Source: JACKIP01 sp963710165 (lineage in GTDB: Bacteria; Pseudomonadota; Alphaproteobacteria; Micavibrionales; Micavibrionaceae). From it: a DNA stretch of 64,000 nucleotides. The DNA is taken from the NCBI GenBank assembly GCA_963710165.1, contig CAVPYZ010000004.1:682001-746000 (forward strand). The letters are read 5' to 3'. Each line of letters opens with the position of its first letter. The first letter of the stretch is position 1. Positions 54,316 to 63,478 of the stretch are shown here, in pieces. The notes beneath the pieces are model-generated. The model was given only the letters and a program-made list of their open reading frames with translations, ran no database searches and was not told the DNA's origin. The position numbers and the translations under genes are program-made.

Positions 54316-56850
54316 ATGCCCCAATCTGTTGACCATTCGAAATTTATTGAAAAATACGATGTAAAGAAAAAGCTGTTCCGTGATTTGAATAAGCCGGATC
54401 CGCTGAATAGTATTGTGATGAGCGTTCTGTTCGTTGTGTATATCAGTATCTTTTTACTGACGTTAATGTCGTTAGATATTGGAACGGATGTCATCTTTCT
54501 AACAGGTGGTATTTTTGCAGCATTTACTATTCTGACGTTTCTGTTTCATAAGGTTTTTTACTGGCGCAAAAACGAGCAAAAACTTTCAGGCGTATTGCAA
54601 AATATGTTCGAGGGAAGCCAGAGTTCCCGCATGATTACGGATGTAGAGGGCACCGCCTTTTATTATAATCAAAACCTCTCCATGCTTTTCAAAAATTCCG
54701 GTCAAAATAGCGGGATTGTGAATATTCAATCGCTTGCAGATTTATTTGAAGGAAATCCCGAGGCACATGAAAGCTTTGGCTTGTTGCTAGATCAGGCAGA
54801 GCGAGGCATGTCTAACTCCGTTGAATTATTTACGACCCTGAATGAAGATGAACGAACATTCGAGGTGACAGTTCAGCCAGTTGAGGATTTTAAAGGATTC
54901 ATACACTGGCGTATTGAAGATATCTCTCAAAAACGTTTGATTGACCGCGGTATTCGTGAAGAGCGCGAGAAGCTGATTGATTTTACCGATAATGCACCGG
55001 TGGGCTTTTTCTCGGTCGATGAGCAAGGACGTTTTGTCTTCGTAAATGCAACATTTGCACGCTGGGTGGGGGAAGATATTGCGACCCTTCTTGAAAAGGG
55101 ACGGTTACATACCTACTTCGTTGATATTCCTGAAAATGCTGCACCTTATGACATTAAACCGGAAGGTGGTATGCGCCAGATTTCTGAACTGATGATGAAG
55201 GGGCCGGGGGGCAAAACATTTTTTGCAGCCATCAACCAGACGGTTGTGAAGGAAGATGACGGACGTGTGCGCACAAGAGCGGTTGTCAATGATTTGACCA
55301 CCGAACAAACTATGCGTCAGGCATTACAAGAGTCAGAAGATAAATTCCAAAGGTTTTTTGATGAAGCGCCGCTCGCGATTGCCATTGTAAACACTGACGG
55401 TGGGATTGAGAATTGCAATTACGTTTTTGGTCAAATGCTTGGATATGATTGTAAATCAATTCAGTCCGGATCGAACCTGAAGGAGCTTATTTCACAAAAT
55501 GATCTGACCTATGTATTGCAGCAATTAAAGCGATTGCATCAGGAAGAGCGTATGAAAGCGCCTGTCGAAATTATGCTGCAACCAACTGAGGGCGATCCTA
55601 TCGCTGTTCAGCTGTATGGGCGTAAGTTTAAAGACAGCCAGAATATTGTGCTTCATTTTATTGATGTAACCCAGAAGAAAGCATTGGAAGAGCAATTTGC
55701 GCAGTCGCAAAAAATGCAGGCTATTGGACAATTGGCGGGTGGTATCGCGCATGATTTTAACAACCTTTTAACGGCTATGACAGGGTTTTGTGACTTGTTA
55801 TTGCTGCGCCATAAGCCAGGTGATCCTTCATTTTCTGACATTATGCAGATTAAACAGAATTCAAATCGCGCCGCAAATCTTGTGCGCCAATTATTGGCAT
55901 TTTCCAGACAACAAACGTTGCAGCCCAAAGTTCATGACATCACAGATATTTTGACCGAGCTATCGCATCTATTACGTAGATTGATCGGTGCGAATATCGA
56001 ACTTGATGTGTCACATGGTCAAGATTTGGGACTGGTCAAAGTTGATGAAGGGCAGATGGAACAGGTTCTGATCAACCTGTCTGTAAATGCGCGTGACGCA
56101 ATGCAGGAAAACGGTGGAAATCTAACGATCAAAACCTATTACTACGAAAACAAAAAAGCGCGTGATTTGTGGGAAGAAGAAATGCCCCCGGGTGAATGGG
56201 TGGCGATTGAGGTGCAGGACACAGGGTGCGGCATTCCCGAAGAAAATCTTGCTCGTGTTCTGGAACCGTTTTTCACCACCAAAGATGTTGGACAGGGGAC
56301 AGGACTGGGGCTTGCCACGGTTTATGGTATTATCCGCCAGACGGGTGGTTATCTGGACGTGCAAAGTAAAGTCGGGGAGGGAACAACCTTCACCATCTAC
56401 TTGCCAAGCGTTGTGCAGGAAGCGGATGATGAAGCATTTGAAGATGACATTATTATGATTCCCGAACAGCCTAAAGACCTGACCGGAACTGCCTGTATTT
56501 TATTGGTGGAAGATGAAGACGCCGTGCGAACATTCAGCACGCGCGCATTATCGAATAAAGGCTATGAAGTTCTTGCCGCGGAGAGCGGTGAACACGCGCT
56601 TGATATTATGAACGGTGAAGACGCCAAGCCAATCGATTTATTAGTGACAGATGTTGTCATGCCGAATATGGACGGCCCGACTTTGGCACAACGATTACGT
56701 CAGGATAATCCGAAACTAAAAATCATTTTTATTTCCGGCTATACCGAAGATAAATTGAAAGACCATATGGGGGAAAATATCTCGTTCCTACCCAAACCAT
56801 TTACCCTTAAACAACTTGCGGAGAAGGTGAAAGAGGTTCTGGATAGTTAG
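54316..56850 (+). CDS. cckA: Cell-cycle hybrid histidine kinase CckA
   Basis: 844 residues. Two membrane helices (IVMSVLFVVYISIFLLTLMS and VIFLTGGIFAAFTILTFLFH) precede PAS-type domains at about residues 95-205, 215-335 and 345-455. The kinase core has the phospho-acceptor His479 in GQLAGGIAHDFNNLLTAMTG, N-box NLSVNARDAM, GCGIPEENLARVLEPFFTT and GTGLGLATVYGIIRQTGG. A C-terminal receiver has Asp779 in LLVTDVVMPNMDG. Architecture and flhB neighbourhood fit CckA, which passes phosphate through ChpT to CtrA and so controls early flagellar genes. Three PAS-like regions are seen rather than the usual two. Confidence 0.93.
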   Translation: MPQSVDHSKFIEKYDVKKKLFRDLNKPDPLNSIVMSVLFVVYISIFLLTLMSLDIGTDVIFLTGGIFAAFTILTFLFHKVFYWRKNEQKLSGVLQNMFEGSQSSRMITDVEGTAFYYNQNLSMLFKNSGQNSGIVNIQSLADLFEGNPEAHESFGLLLDQAERGMSNSVELFTTLNEDERTFEVTVQPVEDFKGFIHWRIEDISQKRLIDRGIREEREKLIDFTDNAPVGFFSVDEQGRFVFVNATFARWVGEDIATLLEKGRLHTYFVDIPENAAPYDIKPEGGMRQISELMMKGPGGKTFFAAINQTVVKEDDGRVRTRAVVNDLTTEQTMRQALQESEDKFQRFFDEAPLAIAIVNTDGGIENCNYVFGQMLGYDCKSIQSGSNLKELISQNDLTYVLQQLKRLHQEERMKAPVEIMLQPTEGDPIAVQLYGRKFKDSQNIVLHFIDVTQKKALEEQFAQSQKMQAIGQLAGGIAHDFNNLLTAMTGFCDLLLLRHKPGDPSFSDIMQIKQNSNRAANLVRQLLAFSRQQTLQPKVHDITDILTELSHLLRRLIGANIELDVSHGQDLGLVKVDEGQMEQVLINLSVNARDAMQENGGNLTIKTYYYENKKARDLWEEEMPPGEWVAIEVQDTGCGIPEENLARVLEPFFTTKDVGQGTGLGLATVYGIIRQTGGYLDVQSKVGEGTTFTIYLPSVVQEADDEAFEDDIIMIPEQPKDLTGTACILLVEDEDAVRTFSTRALSNKGYEVLAAESGEHALDIMNGEDAKPIDLLVTDVVMPNMDGPTLAQRLRQDNPKLKIIFISGYTEDKLKDHMGENISFLPKPFTLKQLAEKVKEVLDS

Positions 56851-56880
56851 AAAATATAATATGTACTGGAAAATGCGAAA

Positions 56881-56898
56881 TGAGGTTTTGCAACCTCA
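56881..56898. terminator. Possible terminator between cckA and the redoxin gene
   Basis: TGAGGTT-TTGC-AACCTCA is a perfect seven-base-pair hairpin. The T-rich tract after it on the plus strand is broken (CTTTTCAGCCTTTTT), so strength is uncertain; it could serve both convergent genes. Confidence 0.4.
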
Positions 56899-56918
56899 CT
56901 CCTGACTTTTCAGCCTTT

Positions 56919-57518
56919 TTAGTATTTAATCGAACAACCATATGGTGCTGTTTGTGCTGGCTCAACTGCTTCACCGGCAGCCATGCTATCCAGCGCGGCA
57001 AGGACATAGTTCGTTGATCCTTCAACTGTTTCAGGACGCGGTGAAGAATTATCATCAATCGCTCCGGCATAAACAACGTTACCTTCGCCGTTAATGACAA
57101 ACATATGCGGCGTTGTTTTCGCATCATATAATTTGCCGATCTCACCGGATGTATCCAGAATGCGTGTTGTCGCATTTGCACCGGCTTCTGTGATTATGGC
57201 TGCGGCTTCTTCGCCTGTTGTATTGCCCTGCTTACCTTCAGCAGATGAGACAATTGTTAACCAAATTGCGCCGTCTTCAACGGCTTCAGCCTGTGCCTCT
57301 TGCATATTATTGGTATCATAATGCTTCATAACGTAAGGACATTCGTGATTGGTCCATTCCAAGACAACATTTTGACCTTTATAGTCGCTTAGCTTTACTT
57401 CATTGCCCTTATAATCTGTTCCGATAAAATCGGGGGCAGGGGCGCCAATTTCAACAGCGGCATGTGCACCAATGGGGGCAACCAGCAATGCAAGTGCAAA
57501 GAGGGATTGTTTGATCAT
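56919..57518 (-). CDS. Exported redoxin (AhpC/TSA-like thiol protein)
   Basis: 199 residues. A signal peptide (IKQSLFALALLVAPIGAHAA) is followed by a thioredoxin fold: AVEIGAPAPDFIGTDYKGNE, the reactive Cys60 in EWTNHECPYVMKHYD and TTPHMFVINGEGNVVYAG. The motif CPYV lacks a second nearby Cys; the only other one is Cys195 in PYGCSIKY at the C-terminus. The protein is probably a periplasmic peroxiredoxin-like or resolving redoxin. It lies 41 bases after the DsbD-like gene, a plausible electron donor. Confidence 0.8.
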   Translation of the reverse strand: MIKQSLFALALLVAPIGAHAAVEIGAPAPDFIGTDYKGNEVKLSDYKGQNVVLEWTNHECPYVMKHYDTNNMQEAQAEAVEDGAIWLTIVSSAEGKQGNTTGEEAAAIITEAGANATTRILDTSGEIGKLYDAKTTPHMFVINGEGNVVYAGAIDDNSSPRPETVEGSTNYVLAALDSMAAGEAVEPAQTAPYGCSIKY

Positions 57519-57559
57519 GATAGTCTCCTTCAGGTAGGTTAAGTTTTTCGTGGGTTAAG

Positions 57560-59755
57560 TTATCTGTTTAATGTTTCTGCCATAATAGACGGCGATAATA
57601 TTTGTGGCAACATTTCGGGTTCTGGCCGTTTTCCAGTCTTCACATCGGGTCGTCCATAATAAATATAGATAGGAACACCGTTTCGTCCAAATTTATTTAG
57701 ATAACGCGTAATTTCGGCGTCGTGATTTGTCCAGTCACCAATCAAATATGTGACGTTTCGTATGTCTATAATATCGCGTGTTTCTTGTATATCTATCGCG
57801 CGGTAGTGATTGACTTTACATGTAACACACCATGCGGCGGTCATCTCCACAAAGATAGGATCATCGGTTGATAAGGCGTTTTCTAGTGCGGCAGGGGAGT
57901 AAGGCGCACCAAATTCGGGCATAGGCTGTTCTTTTGCCATTTCAAAAGACTGGATTTGGAACACCGTATACAGCATTGTGCCACCAAATACGCCCAAAGC
58001 CAGAACCATCAGGAAAAGATTTTTTGCACTTTGGGACGTGCTTGCGTATTTATAAATCCATATAGAAAATACAATCCCCAGCAACCCGATCATCGGTGTA
58101 GCAAAGCCGTTCATATCGATCTGGCTTGATAATATCCACAGCAACCAAATAACGGTCGCATACATTGGAAAGGCGAGCAGCTCCTTAAACGTTACCATCC
58201 ATTGCCCCGGCCGTGGCATCATTTTATGAAGCGCAGGAATAAAAGAGATCAGCAGATAGGGAAGGGCAAGCCCCAATCCTAGAGTTGCAAAGATCATTAA
58301 GGCAACGGGGGTTGGTTGTAAAAAGGCATAACCGATGGCGCCCGCCATAAATGGTGCGGTACAGGGGGTTGCAACCAATGTTGCCAAAATACCTGTCATA
58401 AAAGAGCCGCTGACGCCTTCTGTTTTGCGCCCCTGACCAATGCTCATTAACCTACCACCAATTTCAAAAAATCCGGAGAGGTTGAGTCCGATTGCAAAAA
58501 ACAGATATGCAAGAAGAAGGATAACGACAGGATTTTGAAGATGAAATCCCCAGCCGATTTCACTACCACCTGATTTCAGGATAATCAAAAGCCCCGCAAT
58601 TGCCAGAAAGGAGAGAATAATTCCTGCTGTATAGGCGATGCCGTGCTTTTGCGCTTCAATTTTACTTTTTTCCGCAATTTTGGACAGGCTCAGCGCTTTC
58701 ATAGACAACACAGGAAACACGCACGGCATCAGATTTAAAATAAGCCCGCCAATCAGGGCAAATAGACAGAGCTTTTCCTATGCTGATTTCGTCTTTAGGG
58801 GGTAGGCCCTCTGTTACTGACAAAGAATTCACAGATGTTTCATTATCAGCCGCAATTGATTGTGATTGTGCGATCGCGGGAATATTTTCAACAATTTGTG
58901 GGGCAAGTTGATAAGAGCTGCGTATACCTGTTTCCTGATCTGTGAGGATCAGAACGCCGCCAATATTCTCGATACGATCAAGGGCGAAGTCGCCGCGCGC
59001 CTGTTTGAAAATAATACGGTTTTCATCAATTATAATAGCTGTCGGTGCGGGATATTGAATCAGACCATATTCGTAAGAGAAAAATTCAATATCAGAATTT
59101 TTTAGTTTTGCTTCCTCAATATTGGTTTGAATATCCAAAAACATATATTCGTCTTTTTCGGAAAGCTGTGTTGTCCAACCATTCACATCTGCGCCAATCG
59201 GAAAAGACGATTGTACATCATTGATCATATCGACAGATGCCTTTATTTGCGCTGTATTTGGGCTGTTGAACGTAAGATTTTTTTCAACGCTTTCGGGAAT
59301 ACAGATTTCTTTACATACCAGAATATCAAAACGCACTGGAATATTGATTGCCCCCTCGGCAATTGTGTCAGGCGCTGTGATGGTTTGTAATGCGCGAACC
59401 GTTCCTTCAAATCCATAATTTAACAAGGGATCAAACGGCAGTTTAATTGGGGTCGGCCATGAAATGTCAGAGGCGGTAAAACCTTCGGGAAGCCCCAGTT
59501 TGCTTTCATCACCTCGCCGGAATCACCGGGGTTTTGCCAATATGTGTGCCAATGTGGACGAATGACCTGTTCTAAAACAACAAAAACATCTTCCCCTGCA
59601 TCAATAGTGGTCGCGGCAGGATAAATATTTACGAATACATTTTGTTCTGTATCATCCCAATTTATGTCTGATGACATTTGCACTGCCTGTACAGGCAGTG
59701 CGATCAAAATCAGTACAAACAAATAAAGTAATGGTTTCAAAGGCATAAATCTCAT
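57560..59755 (-). pseudogene. DsbD/ScsB-like protein-disulfide reductase, frame broken twice
   Basis: A complete gene of about 730 codons in three frames. It has a signal peptide (LLYLFVLILIALPVQA), a DsbD-alpha-like periplasmic domain, eight-helix membrane domain with NLMPCVFPVLSMKALSLSK and ATPCTAPFMAGAIGYAFLQ, and a C-terminal thioredoxin domain with the CxxC in AAWCVTCKVN. It carries electrons to the periplasm. Break 1 near 59506: one A missing in an A run (VMKAKLGLPEGFTASDIS when restored). Break 2 near 58770: one extra base (restored: IGKALLFALIGGLILNLMPC). All cysteines are kept. Confidence 0.88.
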
Positions 59756-59866
59756 TTTTACAATCTATGAATTTATTCGAGAGATGTCGAGAAAAGTTAC
59801 ATGAAAAATCTGTTTATGTTTGTTTTTTGCCGTGGTTAAATTTAAGGGTAATCAAAGGATGATCAT

Positions 59867-61882
59867 ATGACAGACCAAAAACCACTCTGGACACCCTCGG
59901 AAGAGCGACAAAAAGCCACAAAGCTTTATGAGTTTATCAAGGTGATAGAAACCGCAACAGACCGGACGTTCAGCGATTATCACGACTTTTACCAGTGGAG
60001 CATCGATGATCAGAAAACATTCTGGGATAAATTCTGGGATTTTTCAGGCGTCATTGGTGAAAAAGGATCTGTGATTCTGGAGGAAGGGGAGCACATGCGT
60101 GATGCACGCTATTTCCCAAAAAGCCGTTTGAACTATGCAGAAAACCTCCTTCGTCGTCAGGATAATGGCAAGGCCCTTATTTTTCGTGATGAGCAGGGGC
60201 AGGAGCGATTTTTAACATTCAAAGACGTGAATGACCAGGTATCACAGCTTCAGCAGTTTTTAAAAGATCAGGGAATTAAAAAGGGGGATCGCGTTGCCGG
60301 ATATATGCCGAACCTGCCCGAAACAATTATTGCGCATTTGGCAACGGCGTCACTGGGGGCAATCTGGTCATCCGCATCGCCGGATTTTGGGGCGCAAGGG
60401 CTGTTGGATCGCTTTGGACAGATCGAACCAAAAATTCTGATCACAGCAGATTCTTACTTTTATAACGGAAAAGTCATTGATTGTCTTGAGAAGGTGAAAG
60501 ACGTACAACCGCAATTAAAAGGTTTGCGAAAAACAGTTATTGTGCGATTTGCGTCCCATCATTGTGAGAATCAAGGCGATGAAGCAATCCAGAAATCCAT
60601 GCATCGTCAGGATTGTTCCAAAGACAAGCTCGCGATGGCAGAATATTATGATGATATTTTATCCAAATACTCGCCGCAAAAGATTAATTATGAACGGGTT
60701 GAATTTAACCATCCGCTTGTCATCATGTTTTCATCCGGCACGACCGGAAAGCCGAAATGCATTGTCCACGGTCATGGCGGCACGCTGCTCCAACATTTGA
60801 AAGAGCATATTCTGCATTGTGACGTTAAACGCGATGATACGGTTTTCTATTTTACGACCTGCGGTTGGATGATGTGGAACTGGTTGATTACAGGGTTGGC
60901 GGCGGAGGCGACATTGCTTCTCTATGACGGCTCGCCGTTTTATCCCGATGGAAATGTGTTGTGGGATTTCACATCCGCGCATCATGTATGTTATTCGGAA
61001 CCTCTGCAAAATATATTGATGCGTTAAAAGCGCATGACATTAAACCCGCACAAACCCACGATCTATCAGCGTTGAAAGTTATAACATCCACGGGATCGCC
61101 TTTGGTGCATGAAAGTTTTGATTTTGTTTATAAGCAGCATCAAGAAAGACGTTCATTTGGCCTCTATTTACGGCGGGACAGATATTATCTCCGCCAGTTT
61201 CGGCTTGGGCAATCCACTATCCCCCGTTTATCGCGGAGAGTTGCAAAGCGCGGGGCTGGCAACAGCTGTTGATATTTACGATCATCATGGAGAGATCATC
61301 CCGGAGGGCGGCGGCGCAGGGGAGTTGGTTTGTACCAAACCGTTTATTTCCATGCCTGTGATGTTTTGGGATGATCCAAATGGTGAACGCTATCACAATG
61401 CTTATTTTACCATGTTTGACGGTATCTGGCAGCACGGTGACTGGGCAGAGAAAACCATACATCATGGTTTAATCGTTCACGGACGTAGTGATGCAACCCT
61501 TAATCCGGGCGGGGTTCGGATAGGAACAGCCGAGATTTACCGACAGGTCGAACAAATCCCGCAAGTTCTGGAATCAATCGCCGTCGGGCAGGATTTTGAG
61601 GGTGATGTACGCGTTATTTTATTCGTTATTTTGAAAGAGGGCATAACGCTGGATGAGGATTTGATTAAAAAGATCAAGCACAATATCCGAAGCGGCGCGT
61701 CCCCGCGTCACACACCCGCCAAGGTGATACAAGTCAGCGACATTCCCCGTACCAAGTCCGGCAAAATAACAGAACTGGCCGTGAAAGATATCATCCACGG
61801 ACGGCCCGTCAAAAATAAAACCGCGCTTGCCAATCCTGAAGCACTCAAGTTGTTTGAAGGATTAGGAGAATTAAAAAAGTGA
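59867..61882 (+). pseudogene. aacS: Acetoacetyl-CoA synthetase, two compensating frame breaks
   Basis: An ANL-family ligase, about 671 codons, ATP-dependent activation of acetoacetate. It has the N-terminal ACAS-like region (DFYQWSIDDQKTFWDKFWDF), the AMP-binding motif VIMFSSGTTGKPKCIVHGHG, SIYGGTDIISASFGLG, GRSDATLNPGGVRIGTAEIY and the C-terminal catalytic Lys in IPRTKSGKITE. One base is missing near 60990 (V-x-LFGTSAKYIDALKAHD continues in the next frame) and one extra C is present near 61138 (VYKSIKKDVHLASIYGG when removed). The two cancel, so the protein is original on both sides. Confidence 0.87.
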
Positions 61883-62268
61883 GTATTCTTAAAAAAAGTT
61901 TTTTTATTCATATATTTTTTTGGATTATTTTGTCAGTTTTAGGGTTATTTACACCAATTGCGACTGCGGTTGGTGCAATTATAATATTCGGAGTGGCGGG
62001 GTTAAGTTATGCATTATTAACTATTATTACGGGAGCGAGCGATCCTCTTTATACACTTAAAGAGGGTACTCAAATTCCTGATATAGCATGGGATATATAT
62101 ACAGGCATTTTAATTTTACTAGCTATTCTACTGATTGGTTATTCGATACATCAATATAAGAATAAGAAACCGATACTATTATTTTCACTAATACATGTTC
62201 CTATATTTGCTGCGGGGCTTATTCTTTCAGCATACATTGGTTCGTTCTATTTTCCATTCCGTCTGTAA
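61879..62268 (+). CDS. Four-helix membrane protein of unknown function
   Basis: 129 residues from a GTG that overlaps the aacS stop by four bases (GTGA). Four hydrophobic stretches (FIHIFFWIILSVLGLFTPIA, AIIIFGVAGLSYALLTIIT, IYTGILILLAILLIGYSIHQ, IHVPIFAAGLILSAYIG). Not recognised. It is AT-rich compared with its neighbours. Confidence 0.6.
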   Translation: MSILKKSFFIHIFFWIILSVLGLFTPIATAVGAIIIFGVAGLSYALLTIITGASDPLYTLKEGTQIPDIAWDIYTGILILLAILLIGYSIHQYKNKKPILLFSLIHVPIFAAGLILSAYIGSFYFPFRL

Positions 62269-62347
62269 CAGAAGTGAATACAAAGACCTTTCGGAGTTGC
62301 AAAGTTAGGCACTTTCTTTTTTACCGCCGAATCCTACATTTGTATCT

Positions 62348-62986
62348 ATGGCACAAACAGAAGAGCAGGCACATAAACAGGCGAAACTTCCGGCAACACT
62401 TCCGTTGTTTCCGCTGACAGGGGCACTGCTTTTACCTCATGCTCAACTTCCCCTGAATATTTTCGAACCGCGTTATCTTGATATGGTGAATGACGCGCTG
62501 CGTACGGATCGTTTGATTGGTATGGTGCAAACACATGATGCGGACGGCGCGGCGAGATTATATGGTATTGGCTGTGCGGGACGCATTACATCCTTTGACG
62601 AGACAGAAGATGGTCGCTATTTAATCACATTAACGGGGCAAAGCCGTTTTCGCATTTCACAGGAAATGGACAGCATGACAAAATACCGTCGTGCCAAGGT
62701 TGAATGGTCAGAGTTTTCGGATGATTTTTCCTATACGGGTTGTTTCGGTTTTAAAAAAGATGTCTTTTTTAGCGTGTTGAAAGAATATTTCGAGCGTCAA
62801 AATCTGGATATGGATTTTGATATCCTGTATGACGCCCCCGATGAGAAAATAATTTCCGCACTATCTATGATTTGTCCGTTTGAGCCGAGCGAAAAGCAAG
62901 CCTTACTGGAAGCTCCGTGCTGTAAGTCTCGCGGTGATATTTTACAAGCAATGCTAGAGATAGAAATACACCAAAAAAATCTTTGA
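62348..62986 (+). CDS. LON peptidase N-terminal-domain protein
   Basis: 212 residues, a stand-alone LON substrate-binding domain: LPLFPLTGALLLPHAQLPLN, IFEPRYLDMVNDALR, GCAGRITSFDETEDGRYLIT, and the later helical part. It lacks any ATPase or protease domain. The role of these stand-alone proteins is unclear. Its neighbour is the Trm112-family gene, a usual arrangement in alphaproteobacteria. Confidence 0.9.
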   Translation: MAQTEEQAHKQAKLPATLPLFPLTGALLLPHAQLPLNIFEPRYLDMVNDALRTDRLIGMVQTHDADGAARLYGIGCAGRITSFDETEDGRYLITLTGQSRFRISQEMDSMTKYRRAKVEWSEFSDDFSYTGCFGFKKDVFFSVLKEYFERQNLDMDFDILYDAPDEKIISALSMICPFEPSEKQALLEAPCCKSRGDILQAMLEIEIHQKNL

Positions 62987-63054
62987 GAAACACACAATCA
63001 TTATAATATAAATAGTTCTTGAAAATGGCACGTTAATTGAATTAAGGTCTAGTC

Positions 63055-63261
63055 ATGGCAGATATCCATCCAAAGTTATTAGAATTGTTAGTTTGTCCTT
63101 TGACTAAGACAACTCTTCGCTATGACAGAGATGCGCAGGAATTAATTTCCGAAGCCGCCGGCTTGGCCTATCCGATTTAGGACGGCATTCCGGTGATGAT
63201 ACCTGCCGAAGCCAGATCAATCGATTTGAATAATACAGAAGGTCGCGGCACTAGCGGTTAA
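63055..63261 (+). pseudogene. Trm112-family protein with an in-frame stop
   Basis: The start reads DIHPKLLELLVCPLTKTTLR, then QELISEAAGLAYPI, followed by TAG at 63178-63180 and then, in the same frame, DGIPVMIPAEARSIDL to a TAA at 63259-63261. In the family the residue between Pro-Ile and Asp-Gly-Ile-Pro is normally Arg (AGG or CGG), so a single base change explains the stop. Full size would be 68 residues. Relatives may activate methyltransferases. Confidence 0.8.
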
Positions 63262-63266
63262 CCCTC

Positions 63267-63317
63267 ATGATGTATCAACTTACTCTTCTCTCACTCCTTC
63301 GACTTATCCGCCCCTGA
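63267..63317 (+). CDS. Leucine-rich leader peptide of leuA
   Basis: A 16-codon frame, MMYQLTLLSLLRLIRP then TGA, lies just upstream of leuA. Six of the 16 residues are Leu, all read by CTT/CTC codons. This composition and place are those of a leucine-attenuation leader. No strong ribosome binding site is apparent. Confidence 0.6.
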   Translation: MMYQLTLLSLLRLIRP

Positions 63318-63363
63318 TCGGGTTATGCGGAAGTTTTTCCTTTTCCACCTTTCAGGGGTTTTT
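63308..63363 (+). terminator. Candidate leucine attenuator hairpins
   Basis: CCCCTGA at 63311-63317 pairs exactly with TCAGGGG at 63352-63358, followed by TTTTT (63359-63363): a terminator overlapping the leader stop codon. An alternative short fold, CCGC-CCC...GGG-GCGG (63308-63330), uses the same 5' arm and would prevent it. The two folds are exclusive, as attenuation requires. The rest of the spacer to 63478 shows nothing else. Confidence 0.5.
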
Positions 63364-63478
63364 CAACAGTCATACACAGAATATCGTCTTCGTAATGCGC
63401 GGAAAGTGAAATATTCAAACAGATTACCGCTTTCATCGTTATGACGATTAGTTTTAAAATAAGAAAAGAGAATATAAA

